A stretch of 64,000 nt of DNA from assembly GCA_902787555.1 (NCBI GenBank), contig CADAGO010000005.1, positions 1 to 64,000 on the forward strand, in the 5' to 3' direction. The stretch's first letter is position 1. Each line of letters opens with the position of its first letter. The translations under genes were made by a program, and so were the position numbers. A model generated the notes under the pieces. That model was not told the DNA's origin. It saw nothing but the letters and a program-made list of their open reading frames with translations, and made no database searches. Shown piece by piece: positions 34,000 through 42,993 of the stretch. The DNA comes from an uncultured Bacteroidales bacterium (GTDB lineage Bacteria; Bacteroidota; Bacteroidia; Bacteroidales; Bacteroidaceae).

Positions 34000-35451
34000 T
34001 TAGAAACCAGGGTTCTGTACCATGTTTGGATTGGCATCTAACTCACGCTTTGGAATAGGCATAGCCCATTTATTGTCAGGGAAATTAATGTCTTTGTTGA
34101 TGCTTCCATCGAAATCAGTACGAACTAAGTCTTTCTGACTGCGAGCATAGTCATAAACAATGTGTCCCTCGAACATTAACTCTTTACGACGTTCTTTGAA
34201 GATATCGAATGGCATCGCAACTGTTGCACCACGCTTATCTGCAATAGCCTTCAAATCACCCAATGCTGTTGCTCCACTGATAGAGGCACCATTAGCGATA
34301 GCTTCTGCACGGTTCAAGTACATTTCTGCCAAACGAAGGATTGGTACATTCACCTGACGGGGAACACCACCCTCCTTACCATAATATTTGTTAATCATAT
34401 TATCGTTCTCGTTCTTGAAGAAGAACTGCAGACGGCAGTCTGTTGCATCTGTGTAAAGGTCAACCAAGTCTTGAGTTGCGCAGATATCCTGTGAGCCTTC
34501 ATTGCCGATACCTGTCAAGTAAGGTAAATGGGTCCAACCTGACTCATCCCAATACTCATTCTTGTTTGAGCCAAACATCTCGAAAATGACTTCGCCCTTA
34601 GCTGGTGTTACTGCAGAGCTCCACATTGCCAAATAATCATCAGCATTCAACAACTGATACTTGCCGCTGTTGATGACCTTCGTAGCATAGTCTGCGCACT
34701 TTTGCCATTCACCCATATAGAGGTAAACGCGAGAAAGCAATGCCTGAATAGCTGACTTTGAAACCATTGCTGCTGGGTCGCTGATTCCTGAACGTGTGAA
34801 GTTGTCTGCAATCAGACCTTCTGCATCTGTCAAATCTTTAACAATTTGAGTATACACTTCTTTCACTGTATTACGAGCAGGGTGACCGTTTTCTGTAACC
34901 AAAACTACAGGTACACCTAAACTTTCAGGAGCGTATGTATAAGGCTGTGCGTATGTGATTACCAAGTCGAAGTGGCAAAGAGCACGTATAAACAGAGCCT
35001 CTGCTTTCAGGTTGTTCAGGTCTTGAGTTGAGACTTCGCTTGTTTCCTTGCCATCCAAATTGTTGATAATGTTGTTAGCCCATGAAATTGTATAATAAGC
35101 GTATGCCCATACAGAAGAAGTGCTATTCTCTGTGTAATTCCACTGGGCATCCTGACGATAACGACCAGAACCAGCTAAAGACAATGGATTCTTGGCATTA
35201 CCACCACGCAATTCTGACTGAAGGATGAACTGAGCACCATACCAATTGCAGCTTTGGAACATGGTATAAAGACCAGAACCAGATTTGTCCAAACCAGCAT
35301 ATTTTGAAAGGGTGAGTTCATTACTCTGCTTCAACTCAGGCCCTTCATCAAGAAAGTCTTTACATGACGTGAAGGTGCCGACAACTGAGAGAAGCGCTAT
35401 TCCCATTAATATTTTCTTCATATTGCTTGTCATTTTTTGTTTTGTCATCAT
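34000..35451 (-). CDS. RagB/SusD family nutrient-binding outer-membrane lipoprotein
   Basis: 483 residues. A lipoprotein signal peptide with lipobox TSC follows MKKILMGIALLSVVGTF; the codon of that Met (35421) is an alternative start. SusD-type TPR motifs: NNLKAEALFIRALCHFDLVI, AQPYTYAPESLGVPVVL, ALLSRVYLYMGEWQKCADYA, RLAEMYLNRAEAIANG, FKERRKELMFEGHIVYDYAR, and the C-terminal NMVQNPGF. SusD forms a lid over its SusC partner and binds substrate at the cell surface. Encoded 12 bases after susC. No glycosidase gene adjoins it, but a C10 peptidase does, which favours peptide substrates. Confidence 0.95.
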   Translation of the reverse strand: MMTKQKMTSNMKKILMGIALLSVVGTFTSCKDFLDEGPELKQSNELTLSKYAGLDKSGSGLYTMFQSCNWYGAQFILQSELRGGNAKNPLSLAGSGRYRQDAQWNYTENSTSSVWAYAYYTISWANNIINNLDGKETSEVSTQDLNNLKAEALFIRALCHFDLVITYAQPYTYAPESLGVPVVLVTENGHPARNTVKEVYTQIVKDLTDAEGLIADNFTRSGISDPAAMVSKSAIQALLSRVYLYMGEWQKCADYATKVINSGKYQLLNADDYLAMWSSAVTPAKGEVIFEMFGSNKNEYWDESGWTHLPYLTGIGNEGSQDICATQDLVDLYTDATDCRLQFFFKNENDNMINKYYGKEGGVPRQVNVPILRLAEMYLNRAEAIANGASISGATALGDLKAIADKRGATVAMPFDIFKERRKELMFEGHIVYDYARSQKDLVRTDFDGSINKDINFPDNKWAMPIPKRELDANPNMVQNPGF

Positions 35452-35463
35452 TTAATAAAACTC

Positions 35464-38451
35464 TTAGAATGCTAGTTCTACACCCAATGCCCATGTCTTG
35501 GAAACTGGATAGATACCTGCTCCCATACCATTCACTCCACGTTCTGGATCCCAGAAGTTAACATTGTGGAAGGTGTAAACATTCTGACCGCTAATGTAAA
35601 CTTTTGCAGCAGTAAGACCAACCTTATTGATCATTTGACGTGGCAACTGGTATGCTAATGTGATATCCTTGATACGGAAATAGTCACCATTCTCCAAATA
35701 ACGAGTACTTGAACCACTTGAGTTCGAAGGATTATTAGCAATAGGCTTTGGATTCACACCTGTGTCACCTGGTTTCTTCCAATAGTTCAAAGCTTTTACA
35801 TCTTGGTTCATACTCATTTCTGTACCATCGCTAATCAAGTAGGCGTGTTCGTTAACAATATATACTTTGTTACCGCCCTTGAATTCACCAACGATACTCA
35901 GTGAAAGGTTCTTCCAGCTCAAAGTAGTGTTGAGACCTCCAATAAATGTTGGTTCTGGGCTGCCGCACTTTACGTAACGAGCCTTGCTGTTGTCGTTTGA
36001 CAACGAACCGTCTTCTGTGCGCCACAAAGCTTCACCATTAACAGGATTTACACCATAATAGTCTTTCAAATAATAGGTTAAGAGCTTTTCACCAACAATG
36101 TATCGAGCGGCACCAGTTCCCATCATCTCATCACCTGCAAGTTCAAGAATCTTTGACTTGTTGTGTGCAATGTTGAATCCGAAATTCCATTTCCAGTCTT
36201 TGGTATTGATAATCTCAGCATCAAACTGGAACTCAATACCAGTATTACGCATAGAACCAACATTGGTAAGAGCTGTGTTGAAACCTGAAGTTGAAGACTG
36301 TGCTTTATCAAGCAACATGTCAGTAGTCTTACGGCTATATACATCAATACTTCCAGAGAAGTGCTTCAAGAAGCGGAAGTCAATACCGAGGTTCCAAGAC
36401 TTGTTCTTCTCCCATGAAAGGTCATCGTTGGCAGGAGTTGAAGGACGCATACCTGTCAGACCATTATAGATTGTGGTGGTATATGTACCGTATGCCTGAT
36501 ATACTGCAATGTTATTATTACCGTTAACACCATAGCTAGCACGCAGTTTCAATACATTCAGCCATTCAACATCCTTCAAGAACTGCTCGTTATGAGCGTT
36601 CCATGAGAGACCCAATGACCAGAATGTACCCCAACGGTTGTTTGCACCAAACAATGAACTACCATCTCGACGGAGACTTGCCTGCAAATAATAACGTGAA
36701 TCGTAGTTGTAGTCAAGAATACCGAACCAAGACATCAGAGTTTCCTTTGAACGGCCATAGTCTGCACCAAACCAATCGTCAGCATCAAAGTTACCAGAAG
36801 TCAGATAAGGGATATCTGGATTGATGTTACCAATTCTCTGAAAATTGTCAATATAATAGTAAGCGGTTGCTTCCTGACCTGCCAACAGACGTACAGAATG
36901 CTTGTCAGCAAATACATCTTGGTAAGTAGCTGTGTTCGACGTTGTCAACGTACGGTATGTAGTCTCACCTTGCTGGAGGCGAGGATAACCTGTTGCATTG
37001 TTGTGTGCCTCCGATGACCAGTAACGACGGCTTTCGCCAAAAGTCAGGTCTACACCGTTGGTTGTCTTGAACGTCAACTGCTTGATTGGACTATATTCCA
37101 AATAGAAGTTACCCTTGATATCATACTTCTGATCCCACTGTTCGTCATAAAGAGCTGTTGCACGAGGGTTCTGATTTGAGTTCTCAGAAATGGCAACATA
37201 GTGTGTTCCATCTTCATTGTATGCCTTTGACCAAGGAAGGATAGTCAGACCTGCCCATGCTGGGTTTGTGTAGTACAAACTCTGAGTAGGAACGTCGTTA
37301 CTTTCACGATAACCACCATTGATACGTACACCTGTCTTCAAGTGATCGTTGATTTCGTGATCAACATTTACGCGAGCAATCAAACGCTTGAAATCAAAAC
37401 CATAGTAAATACCTTCAGTCTTGTTGAAAGAAACAGAGTTGTAATACTTGGTCTTAGATGTTCCACCTGACATTGTAACTTCATATTCCTGCAACTTACC
37501 TGTACGAGTGAAATGATCCATCCAGTTAGTCTGTGGACGGGTCAGCAACTCGTATGGACGATAGTAGTCAGCACCAGCTTGAGGATTATCTGGATCCTTA
37601 CCGGCATTTATGATAGCCTGACGTTGGTACTCCAACAGTTGCTGGCCGTTCATCACTTTGAAATCGTTGTCGTTAGCCAAGTAAGAGAGGCCAAAACGAG
37701 CACGAGCGGTGAATTGGTTCTTTCCCTCACGACCGCTCTTGGTAGTAATCAGGATGACACCATTGGCAGCACGAGAACCATATACAGAAGCAGCTGCTGC
37801 ATCCTTCAAAACTGTGATACTCTCAATATCATTTGGGTTCAAGGTAGTCAAAGGGTTTCCTGTACCTTCATTACCTAAATAAGAGTCATCGCCAGTAGAA
37901 ACAGGAAGACCATCGATTACATATAAAGGATTGTTACCTGCATTGATTGAACTGGTACCACGTATACGGATGCTTGAATTAGAGCCAGGTTGACCCGTAT
38001 TCTGAGTAATCATCACACCAGCCATCTTTCCTGCCAACATCTTATCAACAGAGAGAGCAGGAATATCAGCAATCTCGTCACCACTGACCGTAACGATAGA
38101 ACCGGTCTTGGCCTCACGACGTTGAGTACCGTAAGCCACAACGATGACTTCATCGATACTACGTGCTGCTGTTGCCATGCCGATGCGGATAACATCACGA
38201 ACTGGACTCATTGCATCCTCATATCCCATATAAGAGAATTCAACGGTCTTGGCATCAGATGGCACAGTAATTGTAAACTTACCATTGATATCAGAAATAC
38301 CAAGAGCCTGACCGTTCACTAAAACGTGAACTCCTACCAGAGGTTCGCCCGTGCCTATGTCGGTAACAACACCTGACACGGTTCTTTGGGCGAACGCCAT
38401 ACTTGCTGAAACAAACAGACAAGTAAGGAAGATCCATAATCTTTTACTCAT
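35464..38451 (-). CDS. SusC/RagA family TonB-linked outer-membrane transporter
   Basis: 995 residues. Signal peptide (MSKRLWIFLTCLFVSASMAFA), carboxypeptidase-D-like domain (about 22-95: TVSGVVTDIGTGEPLVGVHV), TonB-box region (DEVIVVAYGTQRR), plug domain (about 105-225: MLAGKMAGVMITQNTGQPGS, IRIRGTSSINAGNNPLYVID, YGSRAANGVILITTKSG), then a long beta-barrel ending TWALGVELAF. Energised by TonB, it imports oligomers captured by SusD. RagA, the Porphyromonas homologue type, imports peptides. First gene of the run through the C10 peptidase. Confidence 0.97.
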   Translation of the reverse strand: MSKRLWIFLTCLFVSASMAFAQRTVSGVVTDIGTGEPLVGVHVLVNGQALGISDINGKFTITVPSDAKTVEFSYMGYEDAMSPVRDVIRIGMATAARSIDEVIVVAYGTQRREAKTGSIVTVSGDEIADIPALSVDKMLAGKMAGVMITQNTGQPGSNSSIRIRGTSSINAGNNPLYVIDGLPVSTGDDSYLGNEGTGNPLTTLNPNDIESITVLKDAAAASVYGSRAANGVILITTKSGREGKNQFTARARFGLSYLANDNDFKVMNGQQLLEYQRQAIINAGKDPDNPQAGADYYRPYELLTRPQTNWMDHFTRTGKLQEYEVTMSGGTSKTKYYNSVSFNKTEGIYYGFDFKRLIARVNVDHEINDHLKTGVRINGGYRESNDVPTQSLYYTNPAWAGLTILPWSKAYNEDGTHYVAISENSNQNPRATALYDEQWDQKYDIKGNFYLEYSPIKQLTFKTTNGVDLTFGESRRYWSSEAHNNATGYPRLQQGETTYRTLTTSNTATYQDVFADKHSVRLLAGQEATAYYYIDNFQRIGNINPDIPYLTSGNFDADDWFGADYGRSKETLMSWFGILDYNYDSRYYLQASLRRDGSSLFGANNRWGTFWSLGLSWNAHNEQFLKDVEWLNVLKLRASYGVNGNNNIAVYQAYGTYTTTIYNGLTGMRPSTPANDDLSWEKNKSWNLGIDFRFLKHFSGSIDVYSRKTTDMLLDKAQSSTSGFNTALTNVGSMRNTGIEFQFDAEIINTKDWKWNFGFNIAHNKSKILELAGDEMMGTGAARYIVGEKLLTYYLKDYYGVNPVNGEALWRTEDGSLSNDNSKARYVKCGSPEPTFIGGLNTTLSWKNLSLSIVGEFKGGNKVYIVNEHAYLISDGTEMSMNQDVKALNYWKKPGDTGVNPKPIANNPSNSSGSSTRYLENGDYFRIKDITLAYQLPRQMINKVGLTAAKVYISGQNVYTFHNVNFWDPERGVNGMGAGIYPVSKTWALGVELAF

Positions 38452-38792
38452 TCTTTTTTTGTTTTGGGTTAATACTATTATTGTTTGTTAAAAAATTTCA
38501 TTCATCTACACCTTATTAATATATTAAGGGAAGATTCTCTCGTATGAGAGAGGACTCAATGCGCCTTTGGGGCGCAAAGGTAGGAAATATTTTTAAAAAA
38601 ACACAAAAAATACTTAACAAAATGCGTTTTTCTTAGTTCCAGACGCAGAAAAATGCCATTTTGTATTCAAAATGTTAGTAAATAGAGGCTAAAAGTTGCA
38701 AACTGCCATTTATTCGAAAAAAGCATTTTCACTTAGGTTTGACGGGTACAATTGCAACAGAATAGATGGGTGTTTATGGCATGTAAGTGGAT
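38452..38792. other. Leader and upstream region of the RagA/RagB operon
   Basis: About 118 bases of predicted leader contain a CTCTC-gtat-GAGAG hairpin (38537-38550); a GCGCC...GGCGC inverted repeat (38561-38575) overlaps the likely transcription start. Further upstream is AT-rich DNA with no gene. No anti-sigma/ECF or hybrid two-component regulator gene adjoins the operon. Confidence 0.45.
38575..38607 (-). promoter_or_regulatory. Promoter of the RagA/RagB operon
   Basis: On the minus strand TTTG (38604-38607), 21-base spacer, TACCTTTG (38575-38582). Confidence 0.6.
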
Positions 38793-38826
38793 AAAAAATG
38801 CCCCGATGGGTTGGGTCGGGGCATTT
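38793..38826 (-). terminator. Intrinsic terminator after the PAP2 gene
   Basis: AAATGCCCCGA pairs with TCGGGGCATTT (11-bp stem, 9-base loop), and the minus strand continues TTTTTTATCC. It starts about 5 bases after the stop of the 38832 gene. Confidence 0.8.
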
Positions 38827-38831
38827 GAAGT

Positions 38832-40700
38832 TTAGAATGAAACGGTGAAGGAGCCACCGAGGATGAAGGTGTGGCGGTTCTTCTTGATGCTCTGATGCTC
38901 GGTAAGTTCGCTTAGGTCTTCAGGCGTAAGTAACTCGCTGAATTTGGCTGACTCATCACCAATGCCGAGGCTGATGGCATCGAGGGCGAACAACGAGGGA
39001 TTGTAGGTCATCGTGTAGGTCTTGCGCGTGTAGTCGTAGTCGAGGAACAGACGCCATGCGTAGTTCTCTTTGTATGCATAGGTAAGCGAGATACCTGTAC
39101 CGAACTTCATGGTGTTGTTGCCTCCAAGGGTGAAGTAATCCCATTCGGAGGTGTAGGTACCTGGCATAGGCTTTGCCTTGAGAAAGACATTATCGTCGTC
39201 TGATCCTTCCATGAAATCTTCAAAGTCGAGTAATCGCTTACCACCAGTGACTGTAGCATTGAGATCGACTTCTTGCATAATGCTGCGTCCCACAAGTAGT
39301 TTCGAACCGATGGCGAAACGCTTAGAAAGTGGCAGGTTGAAGTAAACACCGAGATCAGCAGCAAATTCTGTCAGGTGGTCGCTCTTAATAGTGAAGCTGG
39401 CATTATTGATAAGCACATCACTGTTTTCATCACCATCGATAAACTTACGGAAGTTAGCATCTGTCTGGTAATCGTTGCCATAAAGGCTTTCGATAAGGTC
39501 AATCCAAGCATAGTTTTCAATGCCGTCCCAACCCTTGATTGGCGAACTGTTGACACGCAGACGGCCACCTACACCTATATATTTATTAAAGAAGTAGGCA
39601 CCTTCAGCTCCTACTGCGGTAGAGGCTCCGAATCGAAGGTTCAGGTTCTTGTCGCCATCTTCATAGCCGTCGAAATCCAATTCAAGATTCTGCATATCGA
39701 AATCCAATTTCTTCGAGCCGAAGCCGATACCCATCGATATGGAGAAAAACGAAGGATTGTCAATAATGCTCTTATTGCTGCTGATGTCGCCCCTCAAGAG
39801 ACCATGATGCTTGAAGATGAGGTCGCTGAAGGCATAGGCCAACTCACCCGACATGATACCGATGCCAGCTCCTGAGAGAACGTCGCTAACCCAATGGCGG
39901 TTGTTCAATACTCGCATCACGCCAGTAGCCGTAGCTACTCCATAGCCTGCTACAGAGTACCAAGGGGAGCGAGTCAAACCATATTCCTTGTGGAGAATGG
40001 TAGCACCTACAAAGGCGGTTGCGGTGTGACCAGATGGCCATGAATTACGTGTAGAGCCATCGGGACGCATTTCCTTGGCGCTGTACTTGATACTATTGAC
40101 AAAACCTGCCATGAAGGCATACGACATCGCTGCAGAAGCTAAGTATCGTCCCCAATCGCTACGACCTTCGACTCCAGCGAGTTTCAAACCAGTAGTCATT
40201 GCAGGACCAAAGAACTGGGTGTAGTCATCGATACCTGTCTTAAAATCGGTAAGCAGGGTGTGTTTGTTGTCCTTTGTGTTCTGACGGAACGACTTCTTCT
40301 CGCTCTTGGCTATGATACCAGCCACGAAAATAGGCACACCTGCGAAAGTGAGGTCGTCCATGAACTTATAGGGCTTTACATCCAGATTGGTGCGCATCCA
40401 CATTTTGTTGTTCAAGCCGTCTGGTGAAGCTTGATGCATAGAAAACGGAATGTGACTGATGGAAGGTAAGTCCTGAAGTGTGATGTCGGTCAGAGATGTG
40501 CTGTCGCCTTGCATCATTTGCATTCGGTTCACCATTGCAAAGTCGGCTTTTGGCTCAAACTTCGGCACAGTAATAGTGAGAGGTTCGCTATTGCTGTTGT
40601 AATCAAAGGCTGACGCAGGAACTATGCCCATAAGTGAAATACTTATGGCGATGGTCAGCTGAAGCATAAGTCGAAATATCTGTTTTATATTGTACATCAT
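38832..40700 (-). CDS. PAP2 phosphatase domain fused to an outer-membrane beta-barrel
   Basis: 622 residues. Signal peptide (to about 32), then a PAP2 acid-phosphatase domain (about 110-300) with all three motifs: KYSAKEMRPDGS, PSGHTATAF and RVLNNRHWVSDVLSGAG. From about 330 to the end the sequence alternates as a beta-barrel (FFSISMGIGFGSKKLDFD, LNLRFGASTAVGAEGAYFF, YAWRLFLDYDYTRKTYTM) and ends HTFILGGSFTVSF with a terminal aromatic, typical of barrel insertion. Such fusions occur in Bacteroidetes; they may remove phosphate from lipids such as lipid A, which is inference. ATGA overlap with ispG; ends at a strong terminator. Confidence 0.9.
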   Translation of the reverse strand: MMYNIKQIFRLMLQLTIAISISLMGIVPASAFDYNSNSEPLTITVPKFEPKADFAMVNRMQMMQGDSTSLTDITLQDLPSISHIPFSMHQASPDGLNNKMWMRTNLDVKPYKFMDDLTFAGVPIFVAGIIAKSEKKSFRQNTKDNKHTLLTDFKTGIDDYTQFFGPAMTTGLKLAGVEGRSDWGRYLASAAMSYAFMAGFVNSIKYSAKEMRPDGSTRNSWPSGHTATAFVGATILHKEYGLTRSPWYSVAGYGVATATGVMRVLNNRHWVSDVLSGAGIGIMSGELAYAFSDLIFKHHGLLRGDISSNKSIIDNPSFFSISMGIGFGSKKLDFDMQNLELDFDGYEDGDKNLNLRFGASTAVGAEGAYFFNKYIGVGGRLRVNSSPIKGWDGIENYAWIDLIESLYGNDYQTDANFRKFIDGDENSDVLINNASFTIKSDHLTEFAADLGVYFNLPLSKRFAIGSKLLVGRSIMQEVDLNATVTGGKRLLDFEDFMEGSDDDNVFLKAKPMPGTYTSEWDYFTLGGNNTMKFGTGISLTYAYKENYAWRLFLDYDYTRKTYTMTYNPSLFALDAISLGIGDESAKFSELLTPEDLSELTEHQSIKKNRHTFILGGSFTVSF

Positions 40701-41872
40701 TGATTTACTAATATTTCTTTTTTCATTTTTTGTTGGTCTTCTTCTATAAATTGTAAGAGACGGTCGACAGCTTCTTCCTCAGGGATGTTCATCTCGATAC
40801 ATTGTTTCTGCTTGTAAAGGCTGACCTTTCCCCGTGCTGCTCCTACATACCCATAGTCGGCATCTGCCATCTCACCAGGACCATTGACAATACATCCCAT
40901 GATGGCAATCTTCAGTCCGCTAAGATGGCTGGTAGCTGCTTTGATACGTGCGATGGTTTCTTCCAAATTGTATAAAGTGCGTCCACATCCTGGGCAACTG
41001 ATATATTCTGTCTTGGTAATACGTACTCTGGCTGCTTGCAGAATGCCGTAGGCTACAGGTATCTCTTTTTCAGGAGCTTCGCTGAGGCTGACACGAATGG
41101 TGTCGCCAATACCATCTATGAGCAAGGCTCCAATACCTACTGCACTCTTCAGACGTCCGTCCTCTCCTTCGCCTGCTTCTGTGACACCTAAATGAATGGG
41201 GAAGTGCATATCTTCCTTGTCCATCGTTGCTACCAGCAGACGGACAGTACGTACCATGATTTCTGTGTTGCTGGCCTTGATGGAAATAACGACATTCAGG
41301 AAGTTCTCCTTGACACAGATGCGCAGAAATTCCATACAGCTCTCTACCATTCCCTCAGGGGTGTCGCCATAGCGGCTCATGATACGATCGGAGAGCGAAC
41401 CATGATTCACACCGATACGGATGGCAGTGTGGTATTCTTTGCAGATATTGAGGAAGGGAACGAAACGTTCTTCAATTTTCTTGATTTCATCGGCGTATTC
41501 TTCGTCTGTATAGTCGAGATGCTTGAACTTACGAGCAGGATCTACATAGTTGCCTGGATTGATACGTACCTTATCGGCATATAATGCTGCCACATCTGCT
41601 ACTTTGGCATTGAAGTGTACATCTGCTATGATTGGCACATCATATCCGTCACGCCGTAGCCCTTCCTTGATATTCTTCAGGTTTTCTGCCTCACGGATGC
41701 CTTGGGTAGTAAGTCGGACATATTCACCTCCTGCATCAACGATGCGCTTTATCTGAGCGATACATCCTTCTGTGTCCATCGTAGAGACAGTTGTCATCGA
41801 TTGTACACGAACAGGATTATCGCCGCCCATAGGTAGGCTACCTACCTGTACTTCTACTGTTTTTCTTCGCAT
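40697..41872 (-). CDS. ispG: 4-hydroxy-3-methylbut-2-enyl diphosphate synthase, short form
   Basis: 391 residues. Penultimate MEP-pathway enzyme: converts MEcPP to HMBPP with a [4Fe-4S] cluster. TIM-barrel motifs: [89 protein letters not shown]. Cluster domain: CPGCGRTL and [20 protein letters not shown]. Bacteroidetes IspG proteins I know are about 600 residues with an extra domain between barrel and cluster domain; here [19 protein letters not shown] joins them directly, as in E. coli. Overlaps purE and the PAP2 gene, so one operon. Confidence 0.93.
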   Translation of the reverse strand: MRRKTVEVQVGSLPMGGDNPVRVQSMTTVSTMDTEGCIAQIKRIVDAGGEYVRLTTQGIREAENLKNIKEGLRRDGYDVPIIADVHFNAKVADVAALYADKVRINPGNYVDPARKFKHLDYTDEEYADEIKKIEERFVPFLNICKEYHTAIRIGVNHGSLSDRIMSRYGDTPEGMVESCMEFLRICVKENFLNVVISIKASNTEIMVRTVRLLVATMDKEDMHFPIHLGVTEAGEGEDGRLKSAVGIGALLIDGIGDTIRVSLSEAPEKEIPVAYGILQAARVRITKTEYISCPGCGRTLYNLEETIARIKAATSHLSGLKIAIMGCIVNGPGEMADADYGYVGAARGKVSLYKQKQCIEMNIPEEEAVDRLLQFIEEDQQKMKKEILVNQ

Positions 41873-42258
41873 AACTGTAAAATCTTATGAGCGAACACTG
41901 CTGCATTCTTGGCTCCGTCGATAGCCATTGTGGCTACAGGTACGCCTGGAGGCATCTGTACGATGGCCAATAAGGCATCGATGCCTTGAAGTGCGCCTGA
42001 TTTGATAGGCACTCCAATAACAGGCAAGGTGGTATATGCGGCAATAACTCCAGGGAGTGCTGCTGCCATTCCAGCTCCTGCAATGATGACCTTTATTCCA
42101 CGCTCTTTTGCTGTTTTTGCATATTCTGCAACCCCCTCTGGATTGCGGTGTGCAGACATCACATTGACCTCGAAAGGAATACTATGTTCTTCGAGATAAG
42201 CTGTTGCTTTCTCCATGACTGGCATGTCAGACTGACTGCCCATGATGATTGATACCAT
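41854..42258 (-). CDS. purE: 5-(carboxyamino)imidazole ribonucleotide mutase
   Basis: 134 residues, shorter than the usual 160-170 because the C-terminal helix after [10 protein letters not shown] is reduced. Purine synthesis: moves the carboxyl group of N5-CAIR to give CAIR. Class I PurE motifs: [24 protein letters not shown] with the catalytic His, [34 protein letters not shown] and [20 protein letters not shown]. First gene of purE-ispG-PAP2; its end overlaps the ispG start by 19 bases. The start codon is preceded by three 15-bp AT-rich repeats. Confidence 0.93.
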   Translation of the reverse strand: MVSIIMGSQSDMPVMEKATAYLEEHSIPFEVNVMSAHRNPEGVAEYAKTAKERGIKVIIAGAGMAAALPGVIAAYTTLPVIGVPIKSGALQGIDALLAIVQMPPGVPVATMAIDGAKNAAVFAHKILQLCEEKQ

Positions 42259-42263
42259 ATTTT

Positions 42264-42365
42264 TATTTACTATTTAACCATTTACTATTTAACCATTTAC
42301 TATTTAACCATTTACATCTTCTCACATTCTACTCCCCTCCATGTAGGGAGGGGTACTGGGGGTGG
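42264..42365 (-). repeat. Composite repeat before purE: G/C hairpin plus 15-bp AT repeats
   Basis: On the minus strand a CCCCTCCCTACATGGAGGGG hairpin (42333-42352) right after the stop of the 42370 gene is followed by three copies of AAATGGTTAAATAGT (42264-42313) that run to the purE ATG. A parallel arrangement stands before trxA at 45859-45982. Confidence 0.65.
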
Positions 42366-42369
42366 GGCT

Positions 42370-42993
42370 TTATATCCATGCAAACAGGATGAACACCATT
42401 GTGACAAAGGCACCGATGAGGAATCCAATGATGACCTGTGAGAGGGAATGCTGGCGTAGCAGCATACGACTGGACCCCATCAATCCTGCAAGTAGAAGCA
42501 TACAACACATAGGGACGATAGGATTGAAGTAGAACAGATAGCTAAAAGCGATGACCGTTCCGAATAATCCACCCATACCAGCCATGTGGGTACTAACTTT
42601 CCACCATATATTAACGATGGCACAGATAAGGCTGGTCACCAATGTGGCCAATATCATGCCACGCATGAACAAGGCAGTATTGAGTTGCATAAACAGCACC
42701 AGACAGGCTATATAGCTTGCGATGGTGATGAAATAAGGCATGTGACGATGCTCACGATGGCTGAGTTGCCAATGTGTCCATTTGTTGACGCGCCGGAATA
42801 AATCAATCGTGACTCGTGGAATAATGACAGTAAAGAGCAAGACAATACTGATGACGAATACCTTATAGCCAAGGGGCCACATACGGAGATAGCTGAAGAT
42901 AAACAGCCACATGAATGCCCAGAAAGGTGCATAAAAGGGTGAAAATACTGCAGAATAGATCTTGGCAGCTGTAATTAAGTATTTCTGATTCAT
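42370..42993 (-). CDS. PAP2-like membrane protein
   Basis: 207 residues with about six membrane segments (for example FSPFYAPFWAFMWLFIFSYL, VFVISIVLLFTVIIP, IVPMCCMLLLAGLMG, VIIGFLIGAFVTMVFILF). PAP2-like motifs are present but modified: HREHRHMPY (motif 1 region), STHMAGMGG (for PSGH) and SSRMLLRQHSLSQVIIG (for SR.yl..H...DV..G). The acid in the last motif is Gln, so catalysis is doubtful. Its ATG overlaps the rpoN stop (ATGA), so it is cotranscribed with rpoN; probably acts on lipid phosphates or is a non-catalytic relative. Confidence 0.78.
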   Translation of the reverse strand: MNQKYLITAAKIYSAVFSPFYAPFWAFMWLFIFSYLRMWPLGYKVFVISIVLLFTVIIPRVTIDLFRRVNKWTHWQLSHREHRHMPYFITIASYIACLVLFMQLNTALFMRGMILATLVTSLICAIVNIWWKVSTHMAGMGGLFGTVIAFSYLFYFNPIVPMCCMLLLAGLMGSSRMLLRQHSLSQVIIGFLIGAFVTMVFILFAWI

